Assembly (NCBI GenBank): GCA_037042185.1
Contig: JAXQJY010000028.1
Location: forward strand, 124,001 to 188,000
Direction: 5' to 3'
DNA: 64,000 bases
DNA from: Sordariomycetes sp. S80-01Y
Taxonomy: Eukaryota; Ascomycota; Sordariomycetes
Under the pieces are notes generated by a model that saw only the letters and a program-made list of their open reading frames with translations, did not search any database and was not told where the DNA came from. Below, piece by piece: positions 22,514 through 33,501 of this stretch. Position numbers and translations under genes: made by a program. Position 1 is the stretch's first letter. Every line of letters starts with the position of its first letter.

Positions 22514-24459
22514 CTCGAGACGGGTGGATTATTCGACTTTGGAAGCGGTGTTAGGAAGCCCACTGGACGAGAGATTGGGCCGGAAGCTTTGGGGGTGCTA
22601 GGATTCTGTGACTTAAGGGACTGCATGGCAGACCCCGTTCTATATAACAGTCATTTCCAAACGATGGTAAGTTCTGCAATCGGGTGAGATCCTCAACGTG
22701 CTTCCTCTCCGCGTCACACGACACGAGTTGCATGTATCGGCCAAACGAAGTAGATGTATGCAGCGGGCTACCGATGCCACAACTTGATACGAACGAGTAA
22801 TACCATCGCCTGCCGAAGTCTGCCTGCTATCTTGCAGAGAGGTCTCGAACGAAGGGCTGAAAGCTCTCGGGTGCGTCTCCCGGCAACCGAGAGTGGGCTT
22901 TTCGACCCAGAGCCGAACAACGCAAGAGATCTCAGCACCTGTTCTCCACGTATTGACCCATCTCCGAAACGAAGTCCATGTTGAGTACCATCCTACAACC
23001 TAGTCCAGCGGAAGAATCGACCCAGACAGGACTACAACCGCGTTTCTGCCCAACCTGGGATCACCAGCATTCCGTCGATCGATTCAACAGCCTTGGGTGC
23101 TGTGAGACACGGTAAGCAGCCCGTTCACTCACTCGAGAACAAAAGTGCGGTTCGGGAGACCCTTGCTCTTGACAAGGTTAGTCCGGCCTGATCGAAGGGT
23201 CGCACAGCGCCGATACGAACCGCGTTGCCCCAGAATCGAGCTAATGCGGGGCCAAAAGCCGATGGCTGGTCTCGTGAGCTCGCCGGTTGGCTTGGATTTA
23301 ACTTTCAATGCTGTGGAGAGAATGTCTATCCATGTTGTCTGACTACTAGTGAGCGATCCGCGGCCCGAGCCTTTTGTAGCAGCCAGGGCTAGACTCTTCC
23401 GCTTTTCGTTCCATGCGGTGACAAAGCCCAGCAGAACTCAAAGCACTTGACTGTGCAGGAACAGCTTTCCAATACAGGAACAGACGCAATGGCTTTTGAG
23501 GGTGGTGGCCATAGGCCACAACGGAAGTGGTTGTGGAACCACCGCGATTACCGACAATGTTCTGTGTATCTAGCAACTGATATTAAGATTACTGTAAAGG
23601 GAAACACTGAAAAGAGCTGAGGCTTGCTTCTCAGCACGGATTCAGTTATGTTGTTGGCTTCTGCATGTTCAAGGCTCTATGATGTTGTTGTCTCCGGCGT
23701 TGGGCTGGTCACGTCTCGACAGTAACGGATGCCCGATGCCGTGCTGGGACATAGCGTGGTCAAAGAATGCCACAGCATGCTGGGTAACCCCAAAGCGCTC
23801 CCTTCTTGACCGAGTTCCCGGCGCTTTGTAGACACTCGGAAGCAGCCCCCTGTCGTGTCTGCGCGGGAATGTCCCGGTCGGCGTTGTGTACGACACGAAG
23901 TGCGACTTCCATCGCCCTCGGCAGCAGATGAGCTGGCCACACATGCAGACACCCGTATGGCTGGTGATAAATGAGGGGAGGTGACCATTTCATGCCCGCC
24001 ACGTTGTTGAGGGTTGAAGAGGTCTCGACTGTGAAGCTCGTGTTCGAGCTGGCTGCCCCTCTGCGTTTCCAAGGCGACAGGACCTGGACTTGTTACTCGG
24101 GCAGCCTCTGTGTGCCCATGCTGAAGACCCGGGGCAGAATCTTCGTGCTCAAGTTGCACAAGATGTTGCTGACGGGGTCCACGAAGAGAAGATCCAGAAC
24201 AGTGACAACGTCGCTGAATCGACAGAGGCCACATGCCGTGGCCCTAGCTTTTCGCTATCGCGCTGATCAGGGGTCCCGCAGGCGCAGTCGTCACCCGCAC
24301 GTCCTCACTCTTCGTCTTTCGTCAACGCTAGCCACCTACAACCGGCTGCGGGAACAACACAAGGCGCAGGAACACATTTCTATTTCGTAGCCTGATGGCA
24401 CTTGAATTATATCTCAGCTAATGTATGAACAGAGAAAGGCGACGGTGTCTGCGCCCCTC
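22514..24459. other. Intergenic region between the wall protein gene and the AA9 gene
   Basis: About 1.9 kb with the promoter of the wall protein at its left end. Only short chance-like frames are seen. I found no RNA gene or repeat. Confidence 0.5.
22640..22646 (-). promoter_or_regulatory. Possible TATA box of the repeat wall protein gene
   Basis: The minus strand reads TATATAG about 130 bases upstream of the start codon at 22513. Confidence 0.5.
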
Positions 24460-25371
24460 TTACGCCTGGAAGTACTTGGACTTCTTCTTGAGAACGCGCT
24501 TGGGCTTCTTAGCCTTGCACTCCTCATCCTCCTCATATACCCACTCCTCGCCACCCTCCTCGACAACGACAGGCTCAGGCTTGTTCTCGACGTTACCACC
24601 AGCAGCAGCGCCAGAGTAAAGCGGCGGACCGGGGATCGACCAGGTCGTCTCGCTGCCGCCGTTGTACACGTCGAAGCCGAAGATGTTGTCGTCGCGGCTG
24701 TAGAGCTGCGAAGCGACAACGCCAGAGCCGGACAGGTCGTTGGAGCCGCCGCCGGTAACCTCGATGTTGCCGCACTGCATGTAGAACTCGGGTTCGTTGA
24801 TGTGGGCGCGGTGGAGAGCGATGAGCTCGTTGCGGATAACGTACTTGCCAGCGGCAAGATCAGAGGGGATAGTGGCGTCATTCCAGCCACCGGCCTCACG
24901 GAGCTTGTCAGTAGCCCAGACACCGTTGACGTTGGCAGTGCCGGAGACGAGACCAGCCTCGGCAATCTTGGTCCACTTCAGCGAGGTCTTGTCGACGTTG
25001 GTGCACTCGCCGTTGCAAGGGGCGATGTAGGTGATGACAGGGCCACGGTGGGACTCAGCCCAGCCATTGGGGTTGATGACCTTGTCGTCAGAGGTCCAGT
25101 AGAAGCGGGCGTCACCGCCAGCAGCGATCTGGCCGTAGTTCTCGGCAGGCTCAGCGCCCGTACGGCAAGCCATGTCCGGGGAGGAGATGTCAAGAACTGG
25201 ACCCTCGTCGGGGACGGTGTGAGACCATCCGATGTGGCTGGGGTCGCGGTTGTCGTTCCAGCGGTCGTAGCCCTCATGGTCAACGCCGTCGAGCTGGAAG
25301 GTCTGGAGGTAGCCGTGAGCAGCAACCTTGGAGGCGAGCAAAGCCGCCGTGACGAAGATGGAGCGAGCCAT
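24460..25371 (-). CDS. AA9 lytic polysaccharide monooxygenase
   Basis: Intronless, 303 aa from the ATG at 25371. The signal peptide ends at ..SKVAA, exposing His19 as the mature N-terminal His (HGYLQTF), the first ligand of the copper-binding His brace. The second ligand is His108 in SHRGPVITY, and the axial Tyr is Tyr197 in EFYMQC. Other AA9 landmarks are IGWSH, WATDKL, GKYVIRNELIALH, VTGGGS and IPGPPLYSG. The usual second-sphere His of RHEIIALH is Asn181 here, and the usual Gln two residues before the axial Tyr is Glu195. There is no carbohydrate-binding module; the tail is Glu-rich then Lys-rich (KKPKRVLKKKSK). Known role: oxidative cleavage of cellulose or hemicellulose outside the cell. 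Confidence 0.93.
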   Translation of the reverse strand: MARSIFVTAALLASKVAAHGYLQTFQLDGVDHEGYDRWNDNRDPSHIGWSHTVPDEGPVLDISSPDMACRTGAEPAENYGQIAAGGDARFYWTSDDKVINPNGWAESHRGPVITYIAPCNGECTNVDKTSLKWTKIAEAGLVSGTANVNGVWATDKLREAGGWNDATIPSDLAAGKYVIRNELIALHRAHINEPEFYMQCGNIEVTGGGSNDLSGSGVVASQLYSRDDNIFGFDVYNGGSETTWSIPGPPLYSGAAAGGNVENKPEPVVVEEGGEEWVYEEDEECKAKKPKRVLKKKSKYFQA

Positions 25372-25555
25372 TATGTCCTGAAGAAAGTGATACACCAAAG
25401 GTATGAAAGGAAGGGCCCTGTTGGTGTTCTTGAAGAAAGGAAGGTAAGGAAAACGAAAGACCGGCTTTCTAGAAAGAAAAAGACTACTGTAAGATGCTGA
25501 TGAGCAGGCAGGTTGAAGAGGGAAACGAAGAGCAACAAAGGACGAAGCTGCCAGA

Positions 25556-25562
25556 CTTTATA
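25556..25562 (-). promoter_or_regulatory. TATA box of the AA9 gene
   Basis: The minus strand reads TATAAAG about 190 bases upstream of the start codon at 25371. Confidence 0.55.
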
Positions 25563-26887
25563 CGTTCACCGTTGCAACAAATCCTCCGTCACCTTCGCGC
25601 ACGACATAGTGTTCCTCGATCAGCGCTTTGACAATCCTCAGGGGGCTATTTTGAGACTGCCAGTCTATTCGGCCGCCGCCGTGTCTTGAAACTTTAATCC
25701 TGGGCGCATGGGGGGTCATGTTCAGGGAGGGCCCTTGCAATTCGCCGATTCGTCCGTGGGCGACGATCAAGCTCACCAGCATCCCGGCATAGGCGCGCGC
25801 CTGCGGCAGTGGAGGCCACTGCGGATACCACTACCACGATTCACCACTCAGCGCGGTTCACTAAACTACGTCAAGGTGGCTATCTCCGAGTCGAGGAACA
25901 CTCTCTGTTCGCATGGGCTCCCGTCGTCTCCCTCGGGTGGGAATGTGGCTGTTAATCCTTTGTTCACAGGTCATCAACCCCGTCGAGCTACTGGAGCCCC
26001 TGCATCCCGGCAGCGCCCCAGCACAGATCACCAGCACGTCCGCTCCTCCATCAAGCAGGCAGAGGAAGGATTGGACGTTTCAGACCTCAACGCGGAGCCG
26101 CTGCCAGGGGTGATGCCTGGCATGTAGCATCGAGTCCAGTGTTTATTCGGACTCTGAGGTCGATGCGCCATAAGGCTGTTTCGAAACCCGGTTAGCACTC
26201 GCCAATTCGGGAAAAGCCAAGATGTCGACGTTTCCGAAACGCCCAATCCTACCAATGGTGTTGACGCTGACGCTGCTTGAGGAATAACCTTATGGCATTA
26301 GCTTGACACACGCATTCCATGCGCTGTGACCAGCCTCGGACTATCCCTACACGCTCTGTGGTTGGTCTCATGTTGCCTTTGGCTGTACAGCCAAACGGGC
26401 AACCATCGAGCCAAACCCGCATGGATCTTGACTCGTTCATTCTCAATTCTAGACATTTCTTTCTGCCAGTTTGGATATCATGTATCGACTTCAATTCCAA
26501 GGTACGGATATTCCCAAATGGTGGGTTCACGTCAATCTCTCCTCATTGGTGCGGTTTCTCATCTACAAGGCCGTGAATCCTCGGTCCATCTTTAGCCCTT
26601 TCCTCGAGGACAAGACTTCAATGCAATCCGAGTGCTAATTATTGCAAAGATGGGCTCGGATGACCGAGCTCAACCCCGGCCAGGGTTCCCCTCATTTCAG
26701 TCTAGGAAGGCGATGCTTCGTGTAATTCACAGCACCCCTAGACTGGGCGACTATGAATTAGACGTCGGTTCTGAACCATTTCGTCCTACCGCCCACGCTA
26801 AAATGGTTTCCCGCATGGAGCTGTTTCCGCGTTAAGGCTATCAATTGGACGGTGCAATTCGAAGTGACAAGATCGCCGTCGGTTCGT

Positions 26888-26903
26888 GCGGGGGATGCTG
26901 GGG
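26888..26903 (+). promoter_or_regulatory. Paired CreA-type sites upstream of the GH95 gene
   Basis: GCGGGG at 26888-26893 and CTGGGG at 26898-26903 both fit the SYGGRG consensus of the carbon catabolite repressor CreA/Cre1, in the same orientation, about 230 bases before the start codon. Close pairs are the form usually active in fungi. Regulation is inferred. Confidence 0.45.
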
Positions 26904-27005
26904 TAGATGGCAATATCGTCCCGTCCAGGAACCGAATGGAACGCTTCCCCGGGCTCCGAGAACCAGAAATGTCCCTAATAGCCGACAACCCGGGATTTTC
27001 AAGGC

Positions 27006-27012
27006 TATAAAG
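27006..27012 (+). promoter_or_regulatory. TATA box of the GH95 gene
   Basis: TATAAAG about 120 bases before the start codon at 27131. Confidence 0.6.
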
Positions 27013-27130
27013 GGTCATCATTGGGCTTGAAGAATGTAGAGACCAAGCTCAAAGAGACTGGCCAGTCTCTTTGCATGATCATTCAACACCGTTGGACCCA
27101 TCCTCGTTCACGAATAGATCACACGTCGTA

Positions 27131-29681
27131 ATGTACAGCAGTCTTCAATTGCTGGCGGCCTCGTCGGCTATCGGCCTCGCATCTGCACGAGAGCTTTGGA
27201 GCTCAAAGCCAGCGACCCATGAGTGGCGGGCGAGCGACGGCTACCTGCTCAAAACCGCCTATCCCGTAGGCAATGGCAAGCTTGGGGGTAAGCATGGGAC
27301 TGGATGCGTTGCTATTGAGAACATTGCTAAGCCTCTCAAGCCATCCCCCACGGGCCTCCAGGCTCCGAGAAAGCCATCCTGAATGTCGACTCCCTCTGGT
27401 CTGGCGGTCCCTTCCAGCTCGCGGTATGTGACGATTTTCTGCGGGCGTACGACAATGCTAAAGATCGCAGAACTACAGTGGAGGCAATCCTGAGGAGCCC
27501 ATCTACGATGCTCTGCCTGAGATCCGCGCCGAGATCTTCTCAAACGGTACCGGCAGTATGGCTCCTCTGCTAGGTTCCGGTGACGGCTACGGGTCCTACC
27601 AAACGCTGGGCAACCTCACCGTCTCCATCGATGGCGTGGAGGACTTTACCAATTACAGGCGAAGCCTTGACCTGGCAAACGGCGTGCACACCACGACGTA
27701 CGAAGTTGACGGCGCAGAGTTACAAACGGCAGTCTTCTGCAGCTACCCTGACAACGTTTGCGTCTATCATGTGTCAAGCAGCAAGGCTCTACCAGCATTG
27801 ACGCTTGGATTAGAGAACGTCTTGGTCGAACAGGACCTCCTGGAGCGGACTTGTGAAGATGGTCACATTCGTCTTGCTGGTAACACGCAGAAGGGGCCGC
27901 CAGATGGTTTGAGATACGACTCCATCGCCAGACTGACGGAGTGCTCGGGAGCCAAGGTTGAGTGTGATGGCTCGTCGCTCAAGGTTGCATCTGCAGATGG
28001 CCGGAAGTCCGTGACGATCGTACTTGGTGCCGGAACCAACTTCGACCAGACCAAGGGCAACGCGGAGAACGATTATTCCTTTAAGGGCGAGGATCCGGCC
28101 GAGTATGTCGAGACCGTCACATCGAACGCTGCGAAGAAAAGCTACAAAAATCTCCTGAAAGCCCATACCGATGACTATCAAGCCCTCCAGACAGCTTTCG
28201 AGCTGGACCTACCGGATCCCAACAACTCTGCCGAGAAGGAAACGGCCGACCTCATCAACGACTATTCCGTTGACGGCACCGGCGATCCGTTTTTGGAAGC
28301 AGTGCTCTTTGACTTGTCTCGACACATGCTCATCACCTCGTCCCGCCCCGGATCGCTACCCGCTAACCTCCAGGGACGCTGGAGTGAAGAACTGTACCCG
28401 GCCTGGAGTTCCGACTACCACGCCAACATCAACCTGCAGATGAACTACTGGGCCGCTGATCAGACTGGCTTGAGCGAGACTCAGGATGGCCTGTGGGATT
28501 ACATGGAGCTGAATTGGGTTCCCCGGGGCTCCGAGACAGCAGAGTTGATCTACGGCGGCAAGGGCTGGGTTGTACACAATGAGATGAACATCTACGGTTT
28601 CACCGCCATGAAGGGAGGCGAGGGCTGGGCGAACTGTGCGTTTCACCCCCTTACCCCTTTACTTCTTTCCCGAAGCTGACCGAATCTAGATCCCGCAGCT
28701 CCCGCCTGGATGATGCAGCACGTCTGGGACAACTTCGAATACACCCAAGACGTGGAGTGGTTCAAGCGTCAGGGCTACCCGCTGATCAAGGGCGTTGCCC
28801 AGTTCTGGCTCTCTCAACTCCAGGACGACGAGTTCTTCGAGGATGGAACCCTCGTCGTCAACCCGTGCAGTAGCCCCGAGACAGGCCCCACGACTTTCGC
28901 GTGCTCGCACTACCAGCAGGAGATTCACCGCACGTTTGATACCGTCCTGGGTGGCGCCGCGTACGCCGACGAGCAGGACCAAGACTTCCTAGACGAGGTA
29001 TCTTCGGCTCTGCAAAAGCTCGACAAGGGCTTCCACGTCTCCGAGTGGGGGGGCGTCAAGGAGTGGAAGCTCCCCGACTCCTACGGCTTCGACGGTAAAT
29101 CCGACCACCGCCATCTGTCCCACCTAACGGGGTGGCATCCCGGCTACTCGCTCTCGGGCTACCTCGGCGGCTACACCAACGAAACCATCCAGGATGCCGT
29201 TCGTGAGACCCTCGTCGCCCGCGGCGACGGCAACGCCGCAGATGCCAACGCAGGCTGGGCCAAGGTCTGGCGCGCCGCCGCCTGGGCTCGTCTCAACGAC
29301 ACGGAGGAGGCGCACTGGCACCTGCGCTATGCCATCCAGGAGAACATGGTCGGCAACGGCTTCAGCATGTACTCTGGCGAGCACGAGCCCTTCCAGATCG
29401 ATGCCAACTTCGGCCTCGGCGGGGCGGTGCTGAGCATGCTGGTTGTTGACCTGCCGTTGGCCCACGACGCAGACGAGGACGCCGTCAGGCAAGTTGTCGT
29501 CGGCCCTGCTATCCCGACCTCTTGGAAAGGTGGCAGTGTCAAGGGACTCAGGATTAGGGGCGGTGGGGTAGTTGGCTTTGGCTGGGACGATGAGGGTGTT
29601 GTCAGGGAGGTCAACTTTGAAGGATCCAAGACAAAAGTTGAAATCGTCAATACTGAGGGTGAGATACTGGCAACGTCTTGA
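27131..29681 (+). CDS. GH95 family secreted alpha-L-fucosidase/galactosidase
   Basis: Four exons, 27131-27287, 27341-27423, 27471-28635 and 28690-29681, give 798 aa. Each junction restores family sequence (YPVGNGKLG to [27 protein letters not shown] to [20 protein letters not shown] to [14 protein letters not shown]). A signal peptide ([17 protein letters not shown]) precedes the N-terminal beta domain. The catalytic (alpha/alpha)6 barrel shows [32 protein letters not shown] and [11 protein letters not shown]; in GH95 the Asn residues of the NLQMN region and the Asp of QIDANFG belong to the active site. Family members remove terminal 1,2-linked L-fucose, or L-galactose in some plant-wall-degrading fungi. 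It stands divergent to the AA9 gene. Confidence 0.93.
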
Positions 29682-30178
29682 TGGAATATTTAGAACGATC
29701 TAAATGAGTCACTCAATGCTACCATTGCACAAGCCACTGAACGTCATTCGCTTTACGGGTTTACCGATTCGCAACTTGGAATACTACTATAGAACACCAC
29801 GGCACGTTGAAACTGGCATGCTATTGCGAGCTAATTCCCCGACGGTAAATAAACTCCACGATCCAAGAACTATGAGCAGCAAGATGGAGAACCACTAAGT
29901 TTTGCAAAATGATTTCCATGTCACAATCCATTGGGGAGTAAACACCCATTGCACGGGGGAGCGTGCAGACCACTGTTCAGGGTAGTTAACAACAGAGCAA
30001 CCATACCCAAAACGGACAAGGCTCGCCCCGTCCGTGAGTCTTGTATAAGTCGTGATTGGCCAGCCTTCAGGCGAGCAGCGAATCAAGGCCGCCCCACCTC
30101 TTTGTTCCAACCACTCAGCCTCGCGGCGCATCAACTCTCGCCCTCCATGACAACATCGTCTTGTCGAACAAACCCGAC
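29682..30178. other. Intergenic region between GH95 and MED10
   Basis: About 0.5 kb with the MED10 promoter. No feature recognised. Confidence 0.5.
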
Positions 30179-30776
30179 ATGGCGCCCGTGGATCGCGTCA
30201 ACCACGATGTTCTTGAGCGTAAGCCCCCGTATTCCCTTCCTCTCCGCGCAGGCTCTGACATCAGCCACAGAACAGCTCAAGGACATCATCCAAGACCTTT
30301 ACCAACTCATGGTCCAGACCACCACCTACGACACCACACCCCGCCCCTCCAAGGAAGTCCTCACCGCCGAGATCAAGCACCTGTCGCGGCACCTGCAGAA
30401 CCTGCACGCGACCGCCTCGCCGCTGCCCTCGGGCGTCGACAAGCTGCCCAGCCTGCCGCCCGAGCTGGTCGAGTACGTCGAGAACGGCCGGAACCCGGAC
30501 ATCTACACCCGCGAGTTCGTCGAGGGCACGAGGAGGAGCAACCAGCTCATGAGGGGCAAGATGCAGGCCTTTGGGAGGTTCAGGGACGGGCTGGCCAGGG
30601 ACATGTGCAGCGCGATGCCGGAGCTCGAGGCGGACGTTAGGAAGGTCCTGGAGAGCACCGGGGGCAACGTGGAGGTGCTTGAGAGGCGGGACGAGGAAGT
30701 CAAGAGGGAGGGGAGCCAACCGGCTGGTCAACAAACAGCAGGCCCGGCGACTGACTCGACGACCACGATGTCGTAG
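30179..30776 (+). CDS. nut2: Mediator subunit 10 (NUT2)
   Basis: Two exons, 30179-30218 and 30271-30776, separated by a 52 bp intron (gtaagc..cacag, phase 1), give 181 aa. The protein starts MAPVDRVNHDVLEQQLKDIIQDLYQLMVQ, with the intron placed inside the first helix as is common for this gene. Further family landmarks are TAEIKHLSRHLQNLHATAS, LPPELVEYVENGRNPDIYTREFVE and NQLMRGKMQAFGRFRD. Known role: a conserved middle-module subunit of Mediator bridging Med14 and Med7/Med21. The hydrophilic Gln/Thr-rich end is not conserved. Confidence 0.94.
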
Positions 30777-31003
30777 CATGCTCCGAGTTTGGCTTGTTTG
30801 TAGATCACGGGGATATAGGCGTTTCGGTTTGGGCAAATTGGAAGGGCTGCGATACCCAGTTCATTAGGAGATCAGAGGCAGACATGTTCGCAACTCGCTT
30901 AAGAGGAATCAAGGCGAACGGGTCGGTCCGCAATGCATCGTCATTATCAGCGAGGTCTATCTAATCCCAGAACGCCACATGATATGTGCGAGATGCTGTA
31001 ATC

Positions 31004-31270
31004 CTACCAGCCATATGCGGCTCTCCCGGCAAGACCGTGGCTTCTCCAAACCCAAAACATCATGTACACAACGCCCGCGCCCAGCCCCAGTGCAACGGCC
31101 GCCTGTAGCGGTAGCAGAACCAACGCAGCGACAAAGTACATCCCGTACCGTCGTACGTTGTCTGCTAGCTGATTGCGGGCCTCTCGACGTTCGTGGAGTT
31201 CGTCGCGCATCTTGCTACCAGGGTCGTCGGACTCGGACTCGCGCGCAGGGTATTCATCATCACTCTCCAT
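31004..31270 (-). CDS. Small predicted membrane protein, or readthrough extension of the DnaJ gene
   Basis: An 88-aa frame from an ATG at 31270 that I do not recognise. It has an acidic start (MESDDEYPARESESDDPG), a charged helix (RDELHERREARNQLADNVRRYG), a hydrophobic stretch of about 34 residues (MYFVAALVLLPLQAAVALG and on to VVYMMFWVW) giving one or two membrane passes, and a short tail. The charged-helix-then-membrane design looks like a real protein. It begins 21 bases after the stop of the upstream TPR-DnaJ gene, on the same strand and in the same frame, so only one TGA separates them. It may be a separate gene, the second cistron of a bicistronic mRNA, or a C-terminal extension reached by readthrough. 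Confidence 0.6.
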   Translation of the reverse strand: MESDDEYPARESESDDPGSKMRDELHERREARNQLADNVRRYGMYFVAALVLLPLQAAVALGLGAGVVYMMFWVWRSHGLAGRAAYGW

Positions 31271-31291
31271 CTCCTGTTGCTCATCGGCTGG

Positions 31292-33501
31292 TCATGAGAA
31301 GTTGAAACCGCCAGGGAAGCCTTGCTGACGACCACCACCACCGCCAAAGTTGTATTGGGCACCGCCGCCGCCAGGGAACCCGCGGGCGCCTCCGGGGAAG
31401 CCTCGAGCACCTCCACCAGGGAAGCCTCCGCCGCCCATGCCGCCGCCCATTCCGCCACCGTTCATCATGCTGAACAGGATCTCCGGGTCGATGCCTCCCA
31501 TGCCACCGCCCATGCCGCCGCCTCCGCCGAACATGTCACTGGGATCCATAAGGTCGTCGCCGTTGTCATAAGCAGCCTTCTTTCTAAAATAGGGGTCAGT
31601 GGGGCTTTCAGCAAGGTGGGCAAGGGTTCTTACTGAGGATCGCTCAAGCACTCGTAAGCCTCCTGCAAGTCCTTGAACTTGTTCTCGGCAACCTCGTCAC
31701 CAGGGTTCTTGTCAGGGTGCAGCTTGACAGCCATCTTACGATAACCCTTCTTGATATCGTTCTGGTCGGCATCCTTCCCGACACCAAGGATCTTGTAGTA
31801 ATCCTTGCGCTGGCTCTTCTTGAGCTCGAGCTCAGCTTGTCGAAGTTCTTTGGCGATGCTTTGGTCCTCAGGCTCGAGCTCCTTGATCTCCTTCCATTCC
31901 TTGACGGCGTCTTCCCATCGCTCGGCTTGACCAAGAGCGTTGGCCTTGGTCTTGCGCGCCTTGGTGTAGCCGGGGTCAAGGCTGACGGCCCGCTCAGAGT
32001 CAGCGATGGCCTCGTCGTACTGTTTAAGCTTGAGCTTGCACTGGGCTCGGTTCTGCAAGAGCTTGGAGTTGATGCTCTTGTTCGAGGGGTCGACCTGTAG
32101 CGCTTCGTCGTATTTCTGGATGGCTGCCTGGTAACGACCCGATTTGAACTCAGCATTGCCCTCCTGCTTCAGGCGGTCGAGCTTCTGCACAGTCTTCAGC
32201 CACTTGACTGCCTCGCGGAAGTCGGGGTCGCAGTTCAAAGCCATGCGGAAAAGTTGCAGAGCCTTCTCGTTCTCGCCTTGACCGTACATGACGCGGCCGC
32301 GAAGGACGAGGGCCTCGGGATCTTGGCTGTTGTTTCGTAGCAGCGCCATGGCAATGTTCTGAGCCTCACCAAGGGCATTCGCACGACCCATCTTGATGTA
32401 TGCCTCCGCCCTTAATAGTTGCCACTTCCGAGGCTTCGATGCTCCCGCACCCAGCAGCTTCTCGGCCTGGTCCAACGCGTGCAGCACCATAGACGAGGCA
32501 GAACCGCGTTCCAGAGTGTCCCTGGCTGAGTTGATATGATGGAGCATCTCCTTCGCGGGGGCCATGTCCTTAGCAGAGGGGGGAGGGTTGATGCGATCGA
32601 ACGTCAGCAGAGCATCTTCGGGTCGTCCAAGAGCGGTGTAAATTCGAGCAAGCCTCAGCAGGACTTTTGAGTTATCCGGATCGAGGTCGGCAGCGCGGTT
32701 GCAGTCTTCGAGTGCGGCCTCGTATGAGCCTTTGCTCATATAGGCAGCCGCACGGTTGCTCAAGTAAGTCGACGAGTCGGGGAACAGGTCGACGGCTAGA
32801 AACAATTAAAATTTGACAAAACCATCAGAACAGCCGCTCATACCTTTGGTGTACTGCTCAATGGCCTTGGCGTAGTTCTTCTCCTTGAAGACCCTGTTGC
32901 CAGCGGCCTTGTACGCCTCGGCGTCATCCTTGCTTGTTGGCGTGGGACTGGAGGGGTTTGAGCCGTGCGGCGGAGGAGCTGGCGCATCTCCGTTGGTATG
33001 GCCGTTGGTACCGTTAGAAATAGGCACCGAGAAGTTGGCCTGGGCAGACGACTTGTCGTTCTGCGGAGGTGGCGACGAAGCACCGCCATTGACGGGCTCG
33101 CGGTCAATATCCATGGAGTTGCTTCCGCTCATTGCGGACTGCGCAAGCGAAGATAGTCGCCTTCTCTCCTCAGGTGGCAAATTCAGGGGATGGGTGTCGG
33201 GGTCGAACTTGCTGCGGCGCGAAGAAGACGAGCCCGGGTCTGTCGAGTGTCGGGAAAGCCTTGACGTTTTCGACTTGGTGTGGCCGCCGGAGTCCAGGTG
33301 GGAGGAATTCCGGTTCGACGAGGATGACTTTTTTGCGGGCGACTTGGCGCTCGACTTTGTGGGCGAGGACGGTTCGGAGCGCGGATGGTGCGAGTCTCGT
33401 GGGTCCTCGAAGGCGTAGTAGTCTCTGGAGGCGGACGAAGAAGAAGAATTCTGCTTCTTGGTCGAGGGTTTCTTGTTGCTGCTCCCGCCGAAGAACTTCA
33501 T
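31292..33501 (-). CDS. TPR-DnaJ co-chaperone (DNAJC7/TPR2 type)
   Basis: Three exons on the minus strand, 33501-32844, 32795-31634 and 31583-31292, give 703 aa. The first 180 residues are Ser/Lys-rich and disordered. TPR repeats follow from about residue 190 to 540 ([66 protein letters not shown]). A J domain starts near residue 549 ([22 protein letters not shown]) with the essential HPD in [11 protein letters not shown]. The tail is Gly/Met/Phe-rich ([15 protein letters not shown]). Known role: such proteins move clients between Hsp90, bound through TPRs, and Hsp70, activated through HPD. A possible membrane-segment extension lies in frame beyond the stop. Confidence 0.94.

Larger units (their letters stand above)
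25372..27130. promoter_or_regulatory. Divergent control region between the AA9 and GH95 genes
   Basis: 1.76 kb between the two start codons, containing both promoters. Sites placed separately are the two TATA boxes and a pair of CreA consensus sites on the GH95 side. No gene is seen. Confidence 0.5.
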
